Shown one piece after another: positions 26,001 to 38,139 of a stretch of 64,000 bases of DNA. The position numbers and the translations under genes are program-made. The notes beneath the pieces are model-generated. The model saw nothing but the letters and a program-made list of their open reading frames with translations. It made no database searches and had not been told where the DNA came from. The DNA is from Molossus alvarezi (Eukaryota; Chordata; Mammalia; Chiroptera; Molossidae). The number at the start of each line of letters is the position of its first letter. Position 1 is the stretch's first letter. The DNA lies in assembly GCA_037176705.1 (NCBI GenBank), contig JBAWUJ010000056.1:434001-498000 (forward strand). The letters are read 5' to 3'.

Positions 26001-27192
26001 AGAGAGCCTAGGACTTTGCCTCAGGCTTCTACAACTCCCCCACACTTAGGCCACTGATTCCAAGCTGCAGGAAGGGAGCGCGGGCGGGCAGTCTGGGGCT
26101 GAAAGACTTCGCCTCCATGTGCCAAAGCCGAAAACTGCCCTCCACCCTCTGAGACAGGGCAGGGTGTGGGTGGGGGTTAGGTGGCGGTCGGGTGGTGGCG
26201 GTGGTGTTGAGCGGTGGCGGTTTAGGGGTGCAAGTCCAGGGCATCCAAGGAGAAGTTAAACAGTCCATCTCGGCGTCTTCGATTCCCTAGGCCAAACGCT
26301 GGTGTGGAGTGATGAGGGTGCGGGGAGGCCTGGTAGGGGATGAATGGACTCAGTAAGCCTGTGTCTCGGGAACAACGAGCACACGCGTACTGAAACACTG
26401 TGCTCCAGCTGACGATTTTGGTAACTCTCCTTTAGGTTCCCCTCACATGGATGGATGGGTAGATGGTTGGGTGGGTGGGTGGGTGGATGGATGGATGGAT
26501 GGTGAGCACTGAACTGGACAGACAGGACACACCGATCCTCCCTCCGCCCACCGATTTCCAAGGGTAGGTCCGGGCCTAGGACATGGGCAACACCCCCATC
26601 AAGTGAATTTAGTTAACACCTTTGTAGTTTGGACCGTCCTTGGAGTTTAGTGTAGGTCTCTGGGTCTGTGGGGCCACGACACAGGCCTCCGCTGAGCTCG
26701 CCTGTGTTCCTATGTGTATGTGGCCCCTGTTACGCGCACACGCGCGCACACACACGGTCCTCTCCTCGGGAGAGCCCTGACTCCTAAGTCGTGATCCCGG
26801 GGTTGTTTGAAACATCACCCCAAAGGAGTGGACCCCAGGAGGAGGATGTGAACATATGTAGTAGACGCCCGTGAACTGTGTGTTCTGAAAAGGGTTCAGA
26901 CCTTAGGTCGTAGGTGATGTTTATATTTACCACCCTGCAATGAGAACCTAGAAACAAGTCAGGACATCAAAAATCCCTCTCTTTGAAAGTCAGGGAGTTC
27001 CTGCATGTGTCAGAGAGGGTCCCCTATTTGTCTCCTGGCCTTCCACAGAATTCACCCCAGGACCCGATGTGTAATCTTTGAGTCTGATGAGTTTTTTGAG
27101 TCATTCTTTGTTGTTGCTGGTGCTGGTGCTGGTGCTGGTGCTGGTGCTGGTGCTGGTGCTGGTGCTGGTGCTGGTGCGGGTCCTGGTGTTGG

Positions 27193-27229
<37 letters not shown>

Positions 27230-28832
27230 TCTTCAGTTAAACCTCACCCGAGGGTATTTCCTTGATTTGCAGTTGGACACCGAAATGCCAGGATAATTCT
27301 GGGAGAAGAGGAATGGAGAAACCGAGGCAGGAAAGATAAACAAAGCCAAAGAGCTTTGCGGGACGTGTGTAGCAGGGCCTGATCTTGAGAACCAGGCCAA
27401 CAGACTCTACTTGTCACAGAAGTGTGCAGCGGAGGAGGGGGCACGGAAGGGGCGAGGGGGAGAATTCAGACACCACTTAGTGGCAATCATCCTGAAGTTG
27501 TTGGGACAGCAGGGAGGGAGAGAGGGAGGGAGGAGGAAAGAAGAGTGTAAAGGAATGAACCAAGCAACCGAGCAACCAACCGACCAAAGAGGCAGGTCCT
27601 TCCCAGGAACTAGACCAAAGAAAAGGGGAGACTTTGGGAGTCCAACTGCACCAGGAATATCTAGGCGAGGAACTTCAAAACCAAAACTTCCAGACAGAAG
27701 GGGATGTGAGGCAGAAAAGGCTCTTTAGATGAGCCGAGAGCCTGCCTGTGCTCCCTAGGCCAGACGCGTAGGGTGGCTCGCTCCGTTTCCGTAATAAATG
27801 TGCATGAGTTCAGGTTGTGCTCCCTTCACTTGCATTCAGGTTGCAATAAATTCACGGGGCGAGCGGAAGGCAGATGTTCTGTGCAGTGTCTCCTCCACCT
27901 CCTTCCCCATGAGAACACAAAGATCCAGGCTGGGGACAGCCCTCTGCCGGTGATTCAGGGGATCGTCCAGTCACACCTCTCTGGTGTCTGTGAGCGGTGC
28001 AGGTCCCATTTGCATCACAGGCGGCCTTTGAGAGGGAGTGGGAGGGGGCCAGGGGGTATGGTCAAGTGGGAGGGCAGGAGGGAGCGGGAAGAGGGAACTC
28101 TGCAACACCTGAAGAGTTTATTGTCTTTGGCTTTCCCCACACACTCACTGCTTCAAGAAGCAGTGTGGAGTCACACCAAGATTCCCCACAGGAGAACAGG
28201 AAGGAGGGGTTGACGGCAGGCAAGTTTCCTTAGTAGGCCTCCTCCTCGCCCAGCCGCACCACTTGCCCTTGGCAGAGATTCCAACGCCAGGCAAGGGGAG
28301 GAGTGGGGGCGAAAGCTTCACAGTGCCCAAAGGGTAGGGCCCCCGGCCCATGGGAAGCTGGTGGCAGGCGGGCCGAGCAGTGGAGGGGTGTCCCGTGGAA
28401 CACATCTGCCGCTTTGCCATCGGACTGGAGCTTGGTGGGTTGTCGGGGCGGCGGCCCAAACACACGGGTGGAGGGGGGCGCTCGCCTAGGGCGGGACTTT
28501 TGGGGGGGGGTTGCCCCGCCGGTTCGGTGCCCGCCGCCACAGGAGTGGTTCGCCGTGTCCTGCCAGGAATCCCTCTGTCACCCTCTTCAGTCCACCAAAT
28601 CCCGTTTTTGTCTGGGAAAAGTGGACATGTGTAAAAAGGAGAAGCGAACGGACGACACAGTTCCGGGAGGCCGATTCACGTGGATATTGTTTCCACGCGA
28701 CACAGGTGTCAAGAAGTAAGTGTAAGGGATGAGGCCCCCACCTGCATTTCTCAGGCCGTGAAAGTGGTTTTCATGGCAGGTACTGCCCTGTGTCATTTGC
28801 CCCGACCCTGCTCCTACACACCGCCTTCCATT
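23065..28832 (+). repeat. Macrosatellite unit, copy 5 (5,768 bp)
   Basis: Same landmarks as copy 1. It has one extra C in the poly-C run near 24387-24399, which alters the shadow frames there, and the C variant matching site 1485. Microsatellite at 27115-27228. Confidence 0.97.
24657..24669 (-). promoter_or_regulatory. CTCF-like core motif, copy 5
   Basis: Identical 13-mer on the minus strand, same unit position. Confidence 0.4.
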
Positions 28833-31800
28833 TCCCCGGGGCGCGCAGGTGTGCTGTCAATTGCCAGCATTCAGGACGGCCGCGGCCCCGCCCCTTTCGC
28901 CCCGCCCCCGTCCTGACGGCCCATCCCCCTGTGCGCCGACCCGGCCAGCTGTCAACCTCCTCCGTGCGGAGCTTATCACAGCCGCCACCGGGCAGGCGCT
29001 GCGCGATTGCCCCACGTCACAGTGAGGCCAGCCGGATCGCATCGCATCACATCACGTCGCATCGCATCCTGACTAACGGGGCCACGGAGACGCGTGGCCC
29101 AGCGCTCGGGAGCCCGGGCACGTGCTCGATTCACGGCAGCGGGAGGGTGCTTGGGACACTTGTCTTCTCTCCTCTCTTTTCCGCTTCTCTCTCTCTCTCT
29201 CTCTCTCTGTGTCTCTCTCTGTCTCTCTCTCTTTCCCGCCCCGCCCCCGTCTCCCTCTCCTCCTCTCTCTCTCCCCCCTAGTCTCATAGAGCTCTCCGGT
29301 CTTGCAGGACAGGGAATTTCGCGGAGTCGTGGAAGGGACTGCTCCCCTAGGCCCCTCCTGTGCCGAGGAAGGTCAGGCGGGCAAGCGGGTCCCCGGGCGG
29401 ATTTGGGGATTTCCTCGGAGCGAGGAGAGGAGGCAGCTTCTCTGTGCGATCTCGGTTCCGGCGGAGGACACCTGCTGTGGGCAGAGAAGCCCGACCCCGG
29501 TGGCCTGGGGTTTTCGCCGGCGCCGGCGATACCGCGATACGTCAACCATCCACAGGAGTGGAAACGGTCCTGGTGCACACTGCAACTGTTTTCAGAGAGG
29601 TAGGGACTGTCGTGTCTTAGGTCAAATAAGTACTTTTGAAACCTAAGTCCTTCAGATCAACGTGTTAATATTTATTGCCTGATCCGCCCGCGCCCGCCCA
29701 GTCCCCAGCACACCAGGCCACCCACAGCCGGCCTCGCCCCCCCACCCAGACACACACACACGCACCCCCACGGACACGCACACCGCCCCGCCCCCACCCA
29801 CACCGACACAGCAGCGCCCAGTCACGGCCCGTTAGAGATCCGGGCCACTGGTGGACCCGGTCGCTGTCCGTTGCAGCGGTCGCTGTCCGTTGCAGCGGCG
29901 AAGTCCGGTGCCGGGCAATCTGTCTCTCCGGTCGCCCAGGCAACCGGCGGCCAGGGCCGCCGTTGATGGCGCGGTCACGCGTCACCCGCAAGTCGTCCTC
30001 GCTCGTTCGGTGCCTCGATCGCGTGACCGCGGTTCTGCGGGCAGACCCGGAAGCGGGCCGGAGAGAGGCACACACGCACAGACACTCCCTCCCTCCCTCC
30101 CTCCCTCACAGACACACACAGGCCTCCACACCTCCCTCGCTGGCTCGCTCCCTCCCCCCCCCCCTTGGCCTCTGGCGACATACAAGTACATAATCAGTCA
30201 ATAAAACGTTTCAATATCGCGGCGCTCTCGTCCATTTCATCGGCTTCGCGTCAGTCTGCGGCCTCGGCCCGGGCAGAGACCCTGAGAGGGCCGAGGAGAT
30301 CTCCCCCTCCCTTTCGACCTGGAGGATGTTCAGTGGGCCGGCGAGGGAAGAGCGGCTGCCAGCCGCCGAGCCGGCCCGCGCGCTTTGTTTCTCACGGAAG
30401 GCTTCCGGGCCCGTGACAAGGGAGACCATCTGGTGGGAGACCTAAGAGTGTAGTGAGACATCAGGAGGGATACCTCGACTGGGAACATCTTCCCTGAGGA
30501 GCAAGGGCTTCGCCTCCCACACCGGGCCCCCGCCCAGCTCAGGATCCCAGTACCAGGAAGAGAAGTCCCCATCCCTTGTGGCTGTGCAAACCACGGGGAA
30601 TCGAGGTCGAGCCTGCCGGGGTCCCAGGCAGTTCCTTTGAAAGGGCCTGCCCACGCACGGAGCTCCGGGGACCCTCTTTCTGCGGGCTGCGGAGTGGGGG
30701 TGGGTGGCAGGGAGGGACAGCGGCAGCTTGAAAGGCACCAGAGACATCCCTGGGAAGAACTGAGTCCTTTGGCATTGGGGTGAGAGCTGGAGGGGCAGCT
30801 TTGTCCCGGGCACACGTGCTGGTGGAGGCTGCTGTTCCATGGGTGAGCCCTTCCCTCGCGGGGCAGGCAGCCCGGTGGGCGGGCGCGCACCGTCCCTGGG
30901 ACTCTGGTGACCTGGCACCCACTGTCTGGGCCACCCTGGTGATTGCCTGAGGCCCCGCCCCACGGCCCATTCAGGCCCACCCAAGCTGTGTCCATTGACT
31001 TTCTCCTAGGATTGGCCTGTCTTGGCTCCCGCTTGCTTCACGTGGTCCTAAATTCTCTGAAACCAGCAACACCTGGCCTCAGCGAGCCCCATCCCTCCTC
31101 TGGCTCACTGGCCCCAGGCCTGGCAGTGGTAGCAGCCAGCCTTGGGGCCCAGCTTGACATTGCCTAGGCACCTCCAAGACCAGCACAGAAGGCAGCCATG
31201 TGTAGATCGCTTTGTAGCTTATGTCTGGTGGCCCCGGGGAGAACACACAGGGGCAGTGGCCGACCTCGCCCCGGAGCCAGCCTGGAAGAGTTGGCCTTTC
31301 CTTTGCTCCTTTTCCCTTCAGAATATTACAATGGCATCCTCAGTCCCTGGAGGTGGGCCTCTGAGCTTCTTTCTCAATAGGCTGTACGTGTGTATTCTTT
31401 CTCTTGCCTCTCTCTTTCCTCCCTCCCTCCCTCTCTGGCTAGAGCCCTTTGGGGCTCAGGGCGAGACTGAGGAAGTTGTACAGAGAGCTCCCACATGCCC
31501 ACTGCCCTGTAGTCCCTGCTCTTTCTTCCCCAAGTCACACACGGGCAGGCACGCAGGCACCCAATGCGTGAATTTTCTGAGGCCCAGAGGCCTGGTGCAG
31601 AACTTAGGATGAAACCCCTACCCTTCTGTTTTCCACAAAGACAGGCATGGGCCTAAGCAAGGTGGCCTGGCCTGGGCCTGGGGGTGGGGTGGGGGTGGGC
31701 TTAGGGGATGGGAAGGGAAGGCCAGGGCCACTTATTCCAAGGGAAAGCAATGGCTTCATTCAAATGCAGAGAGCCTAGGACTTTGCCTCAGGCTTCTACA

Positions 31801-32947
31801 ACTCCCCCACACTTAGGCCACTGATTCCAAGCTGCAGGAAGGGAGCGCGGGCGGGCAGTCTGGGGCTGAAAGACTTCGCCTCCATGTGCCAAAGCCGAAA
31901 ACTGCCCTCCACCCTCTGAGACAGGGCAGGGTGTGGGTGGGGGTTAGGTGGCGGTCGGGTGGTGGCGGTGGTGTTGAGCGGTGGCGGTTTAGGGGTGCAA
32001 GTCCAGGGCATCCAAGGAGAAGTTAAACAGTCCATCTCGGCGTCTTCGATTCCCTAGGCCAAACGCTGGTGTGGAGTGATGAGGGTGCGGGGAGGCCTGG
32101 TAGGGGATGAATGGACTCAGTAAGCCTGTGTCTCGGGAACAACGAGCACACGCGTACTGAAACACTGTGCTCCAGCTGACGATTTTGGTAACTCTCCTTT
32201 AGGTTCCCCTGACATGGATGGATGGGTAGATGGTTGGGTGGGTGGGTGGGTGGATGGATGGATGGATGGTGAGCACTGAACTGGACAGACAGGACACACC
32301 GATCCTCCCTCCGCCCACCGATTTCCAAGGGTAGGTCCGGGCCTAGGACATGGGCAACACCCCCATCAAGTGAATTTAGTTAACACCTTTGTAGTTTGGA
32401 CCGTCCTTGGAGTTTAGTGTAGGTCTCTGGGTCTGTGGGGCCACGACACAGGCCTCCGCTGAGCTCGCCTGTGTTCCTATGTGTATGTGGCCCCTGTTAC
32501 GCGCACACGCGCGCACACACACGGTCCTCTCCTCGGGAGAGCCCTGACTCCTAAGTCGTGATCCCGGGGTTGTTTGAAACATCACCCCAAAGGAGTGGAC
32601 CCCAGGAGGAGGATGTGAACATATGTAGTAGACGCCCGTGAACTGTGTGTTCTGAAAAGGGTTCAGACCTTAGGTCGTAGGTGATGTTTATATTTACCAC
32701 CCTGCAATGAGAACCTAGAAACAAGTCAGGACATCAAAAATCCCTCTCTTTGAAAGTCAGGGAGTTCCTGCATGTGTCAGAGAGGGTCCCCTATTTGTCT
32801 CCTGGCCTTCCACAGAATTCACCCCAGGACCCGATGTGTAATCTTTGAGTCTGATGAGTTTTTTGAGTCATTCTTTGTTGTTGCTGGTGCTGGTGCTGGT
32901 GCTGGTGCTGGTGCTGGTGCTGGTGCTGGTGCGGGTCCTGGTGTTGG

Positions 32948-32981
<34 letters not shown>

Positions 32982-34589
32982 TCTTCAGTTAAACCTCACC
33001 CGAGGGTATTTCCTTGATTTGCAGTTGGACACCGAAATGCCAGGATAATTCTGGGAGAAGAGGAATGGAGAAACCGAGGCAGGAAAGATAAACAAAGCCA
33101 AAGAGCTTTGCGGGACGTGTGTAGCAGGGCCTGATCTTGAGAACCAGGCCAACAGACTCTACTTGTCACAGAAGTGTGCAGCGGAGGAGGGGGCACGGAA
33201 GGGGAGAGGGGGAGAATTCAGACACCACTTAGTGGCAATCATCCTGAAGTTGTTGGGACAGCAGGGAGGGAGAGAGGGAGGGAGGAGGAAAGAAGAGTGT
33301 AAAGGAATGAACCAAGCAACCGAGCAACCAACCGACCAAAGAGGCAGGTCCTTCCCAGGAACTAGACCAAAGAAAAGGGGAGACTTTGGGAGTCCAACTG
33401 CACCAGGAATATCTAGGCGAGGAACTTCAAAACCAAAACTTCCAGACAGAAGGGGATGTGAGGCAGAAAAGGCTCTTTAGATGAGCCGAGAGCCTGCCTG
33501 TGCTCCCTAGGCCAGACGCGTAGGGTGGCTCGCTCCGTTTCCGTAATAAATGTGCATGAGTTCAGGTTGTGCTCCCTTCACTTGCATTCAGGTTGCAATA
33601 AATTCACGGGGCGAGCGGAAGGCAGATGTTCTGTGCAGTGTCTCCTCCACCTCCTTCCCCATGAGAACACAAAGATCCAGGCTGGGGACAGCCCTCTGCC
33701 GGTGATTCAGGGGATCGTCCAGTCACACCTCTCTGGTGTCTGTGAGCGGTGCAGGTCCCATTTGCATCACAGGCGGCCTTTGAGAGGGAGTGGGAGGGGG
33801 CCAGGGGGTATGGTCAAGTGGGAGGGCAGGAGGGAGCGGGAAGAGGGAACTCTGCAACACCTGAAGAGTTTATTGTCTTTGGCTTTCCCCACACACTCAC
33901 TGCTTCCAGAAGCAGTGTGGAGTCACACCAAGATTCCCCACAGGAGAACAGGAAGGAGGGGTTGACGGCAGGCAAGTTTCCTTAGTAGGCCTCCTCCTCG
34001 CCCAGCCGCACCACTTGCCCTTGGCAGAGATTCCAACGCCGGGCAAGGGGAGGAGTGCGGGCGAAAGCTTCACAGTGCCCAAAGGGTAGGGCCCCCGGCC
34101 CATGGGAAGCTGGTGGCAGGCGGGCCGAGCAGTGGAGGGGTGTCCCGTGGAACACATCTGCCGCTTTGCCATCGGACTGGAGCTTGGTGGGTTGTCGGGG
34201 CGGGGCGGCGGCCCAAACACACGGGTGGAGGGGGGCGCTCGCCTAGGGCGGGACTTTTGGGGGGGGGTTGCCCCGCCGGTTCGGGGCCCGCCGCCACAGG
34301 AGTGGTTCGCCGTGTCCTGCCAGGAATCCCTCTGTCACCCTCTTCAGTCCACCAAATCCCGTTTTTGTCTGGGAAAAGTGGACATGTGTAAAAAGGAGAA
34401 GCGAACGGACGACACAGTTCCGAGAGGCCGATTCACGTGGATATTGTTTCCACGCGACACAGGTGTCAAGAAGTAAGTGTAAGGGACGAGGCGCCCACCT
34501 GCATTTCTCAGGCCGTGAAAGTGGTTTTCATGGCAGGTACTGCCCTGTGTCATTTGCCCCGACCCTGCTCCTACACACCGCCTTCCTTT
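28833..34589 (+). repeat. Macrosatellite unit, copy 6 (5,757 bp), diverging at its right end
   Basis: The first two thirds match copies 1-5 almost exactly. From about 32211 rightward, private changes appear and become dense after 33900: CCTGACATGG near 32211, GGGGAGAGGG near 33204, CTTCCAGAAG near 33906, CCGGGCAAGG near 34040, a GGGGC insertion near 34203, TTCGGGGCCC near 34280, GAGAGGCCG near 34423 and CTTTTCCCC at the junction with copy 7. It has the shortest GCTGGT/GCT microsatellite (about 32882-32980). Confidence 0.95.
30424..30436 (-). promoter_or_regulatory. CTCF-like core motif, copy 6
   Basis: Identical 13-mer on the minus strand, same unit position. Confidence 0.4.
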
Positions 34590-36513
34590 TCCCCGGGGCG
34601 CGCAGGTGTGCTGTCAATTGCCAGCATTCAGGACGGCCGCGGCCCCGCCCCTTTCGCCCCGCCCCCGGCCTGACGGCCCATCCCCCTGTGCACCGACCCG
34701 GCCAGCTGTCAACCTCCTCTGTGCCGAGCTTATCACAGCCGCCACCGGGCAGGCGCTGCGCGATTGCCCCACGTCACAGTGAGGCCAGCCGGATCGCATC
34801 GCATCACATCGCATCGCATCGCATCCTGACTAACGGGGCCACGGAGACGCGTGGCCCAGAGCTCGGGAGCCCGGGCACGTGCTCGATTCACGGCAGCGGG
34901 AGGGTGCTTGGGACACTTGTCTTCTCTCCTCTCTTTTCTGCTTCTCTCTCTCTCTCTCTCTCTCTCTGTGTCTCTCTCTGTCTCTCTCTCTTTCCCGCCC
35001 CGCCCCCGTCTCCCTCTCCTCCTCTCTCTCACCCCCCTAGTCTCATAGAGCTCTCCGGTCTTGCAGGACAGGGAATTTCGCGGAGTCGTGGAAGGGCCTG
35101 CTCCCCTAGGCCCCTCCTGTGCGGAGGAAGGTCAGGCGGGCAAGCGGGTCCCCGGGCGGAATTGGGGATTTCCTCGGAGCGAGGAGAGGAGGCAGCTTTT
35201 CTGTGCGATCTCGGTTCCGGCGGAGGACACCTGCTGTGGGCAGAGAAGCCTGACCCCGGTGGCCTGGGGTTTTCGCTGGCGCCGGCGATACGTCAACCAT
35301 CCACAGGAGTGGAAACGGTCCTGGTGCACACTGCAACTGTTTTCAGAGAGGTAGGGACTGTCGTGTCTTAGGTCAAATAAGTACTTTTGAAACCTAAGTC
35401 CTTCAAATCAACGTGTTCATAGTTATTGCCTGATCCGCCTGCGCCCGCCCAGCCCCCAGCACACCAGGCCAACCCCAGCCGGCCTCGCCCCCCCCCCCCC
35501 CTGACACACACACGCACCCCCACGGACACGCACACCGCCCCGCCCCGCCCCCACCCACACCGACACAGCAGCGCCCAGTCACGGCCCGTTAGAGATCCGG
35601 GCCACTGGTGGACCCGGTCGCTGTCCGTTGCAGCGGCCAAGTCCGGTGCCGGGCAACCTGTCTCTCTGGTCGCCCAGGCAACCGGCGGCCAGGGCCGCCG
35701 TTGATGGCGCGGTCACGCGTCCCCCGCAAGTCGTCCTCGCTCGTTCGGTGCCTCGATCGCGTGACCGCGGTTCTGCGGGCAGACCCGGAAGCGGGCCGGA
35801 GAGAGGCACACACGCACAGACCCTCCCTCCCTCCCTCCCTCCCAGACACACACAGGCCTCCACACCTCCCTCGCTGGCTCCCTCCCTCCCCCCCTTGGCC
35901 TCTGGCAACATACAAGTACAGAATCAGTCAATAAAACGTTTCAATATCGCGGCGCTCTCGTCCTGTTCATCGGCTTCGCGTCAGTCTGCGGCCTCGGCCC
36001 GGGCAGAGACCCTGAGAGGGCCGAGGAGATCTCCCCCTCCCTTTCGACCTCGAGGATGTTCAGTGGGCTGGCGAGGGAAGAGCGGCTGCCAGCCGCCGAG
36101 CCGGCCCGCGCGGTTTGTTTCTCACGGAAGGCTTCCGGGCCCGTGACAAGGGAGACCATCTGGTGGGAGACCTAAGAGTGTAGTGAGACATCAGGAGGGA
36201 TACCTCGACTGGGAACATCTTCCCTGAGGAGCAAGGGGTTCCCTTCCCACCCCGGGCCCCCACCCAGCTCAGGATCCCAGTACCAGGAAGAGAAGTCCCC
36301 ATCCCTTGTGGCTGTGCAAACCACGGGGAATCGAGGTCGAGCCTGCCGGGGTCCCAGGCAGTTCCTTTGAAAGGGCCTGCCCACGCACGGAGCTCCGGGG
36401 ACCCTCTTTCTGCGGGCTGCGGAGTGGAGGTGGGTGGCAGGGAGGGACAGGGGCAGCTTGAAAGGCACCAGAGACAACCCTGTGAGGAACTGAGTCCTTT
36501 GGCATTGGGGTGA
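34590..36513 (+). repeat. Macrosatellite partial copy 7, diverged edge unit
   Basis: Corresponds to unit positions 1 to about 1950 and then stops at GGCATTGGGGTGA, where L1-derived sequence begins. It has many private substitutions and indels compared with copies 1-6. It has a single copy of the 19-mer tandem at 1027-1064 of copy 1 and lacks the 8-bp repeat near 695-710. The hairpin and the CTCF-like core are retained. Confidence 0.93.
36154..36166 (-). promoter_or_regulatory. CTCF-like core motif, partial copy 7
   Basis: Identical 13-mer retained although the rest of copy 7 has diverged. Confidence 0.4.
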
Positions 36514-37090
36514 ATGAAAAAGCTGTGGTACATATACACAATGCAATACCATGCAGCTGTAAGAAAGAAATATCTCTTATCCTGTGAGAGAACATGGAGG
36601 GACCTGTAGAGCATCATGCTAAGCGAAATATTCTAATCAGAGAAAGGCAAATACCACATGATTTTTCTTATTTGTGTAATATATTAAACAGAATAATCTG
36701 ATGAACAAAATAGAAACGGAATCATAGAAAGGAGTACAGTTCAGACTAAAAAACCACAGAGGAAGGGGTTGGGGGGAACGATGAGGTAAACCAAAAAACG
36801 TATATGCACGTAAGCATAACCAGTGGACATAGACAACAATGCTGGACAATAAACTTTGAAAAAGAAGAACAACGTAGGAAGGATCACAATACTGGATATC
36901 TGTTCCACTGGTCTATATGTAAAGAGTCTGTCTTTATTCCACTGTATGCTCTTGCTATCTTTGTGAAATATTAATTGAGCATATTGTCTTGGGTCTCTTT
37001 CTGGGTTCTCTATTCTGTTCCATTGATTTATCTGCCTGTTCTTGTGCCAGTACCAGGCTGTTTTGATTACAGTGGATTTTTAATATAAGC
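36514..37090 (+). mobile_element. Composite L1 debris at the array edge
   Basis: 36514-36850 matches the 3' end of the plus-strand L1 at 62825-63160 (GTACATATACACAATG, ATGCAGCTGTAAGAAAGAAA, CATGGAGGGACCTG). 36855-36900 matches an upstream ORF2 stretch (compare 61706-61750). About 36930-37090 is ORF2 in the opposite orientation, matching 48285-48460 (TGCCAGTACCAGGCTGTTTT). Order and orientation are scrambled, so this is several fragments or a complex rearrangement. No usable reading frame remains. Confidence 0.85.
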
Positions 37091-38135
37091 CAGGTTTGCA
37101 CTGAATGCAGGGTTGTGAGCTGTGGCATCTTGGACAAGCTCCAAGCCTGAGCTTCCTTTTCTCCCTGTTTGGTTACCAGTGCAGTGGTGCTTACCTCATG
37201 GGTGGTCATGTCTCAGTTACCAGTGTCAAATCAAACCAACCCTGGGGAAGATGACAGCCAGGTGAGTCATGTGTCTCCTCTGGACAGATCCACGAGCTTG
37301 GGCCACAGAGTCAGGCTTTTGGGAGCCGGTGTCTTTGGGTGGGATAGATGGGTGGGGCTTAACAAATGGGGATGGACCTGTGGGGCTGGACCTGTGGGGC
37401 TGGATGGGTGGGGATGGACAGGTGTGGCTGGACATGTGGGGCTGGAACCATGGGGCTGAATCAGTGGGGTTCGCCTCACCAGAGCCTTGTGCTCACACTG
37501 GTGCCCCACTCAGCCGCACAGTCCAGCATCCAGCCCCTCATGTAGCTGAGCTTCCTAAGAGCAGTGGGCTTCTTCCCTGGTCTCTCAGGGCTTTAGGACA
37601 GAGTTCCAGCCTTGGGAGCTGGGTGTCACTTCCGTCACCTGTTGATAGAAGCTGTTAGGAACCCACCCAGGGGAGAGTGAGCTGTGTGCTCTGAGGTGTG
37701 TAGCCCAACCCTCACACCGTTTGTTCTACCAGGTGGAACCTGTGACAGAGGCCCCTGAACCCAAGCCCAGCCTGGGATCTTGGGTCCACCTAGACTTAGG
37801 GTGTGTGGTCAGTGACAACATTGCCCACAAATTGTCTTATGGCCCCAGCTCCTTTTATAGCAACAGAGCTCGCTGTGGACAAGACATCTCTCCATACGAG
37901 GCATCAACTAGGGTTCGGCCCTGTCTGAAGCCCACATGGCACACCACTTCTATTTTGGGTGGGCTGGAGTGAGGCAAGCAGGCAGGCTTGGGGACAGTTG
38001 TCCACACCCCCTAAACATCCTCTGTGCAGCCGGGGAGTGAGCCCAACCTGGCCAGCAGATATGACCGGGCCCCCTTTCTCTTTGTTTGTTTCTTTCTCTT
38101 TTTCTTCTTCTTAGTGTGCATCTGCCTTTCTAAAA
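37091..38135. other. Unidentified flank sequence with one minisatellite
   Basis: Moderately GC-rich single-copy-looking sequence. I recognise no protein in the open frames (up to about 129 aa), which largely overlap the 14-bp repeat at 37368-37465. Confidence 0.5.
37368..37465 (+). repeat. 14-bp minisatellite, 7 copies
   Basis: Seven head-to-tail variants of GGGGCTGGACCTGT, each exactly 14 bp (starts 37368, 37382, 37396, 37410, 37424, 37438, 37452). Confidence 0.9.
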
Positions 38136-38139
38136 AAAA

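Noticed and set aside
34268..35371. A 367-aa plus-strand open frame across the copy 6/copy 7 junction
   Set aside because: It exists only because indels in the diverged edge join frames that are separate in other units. Its text is CT-repeat and GC-box translation with no family resemblance.
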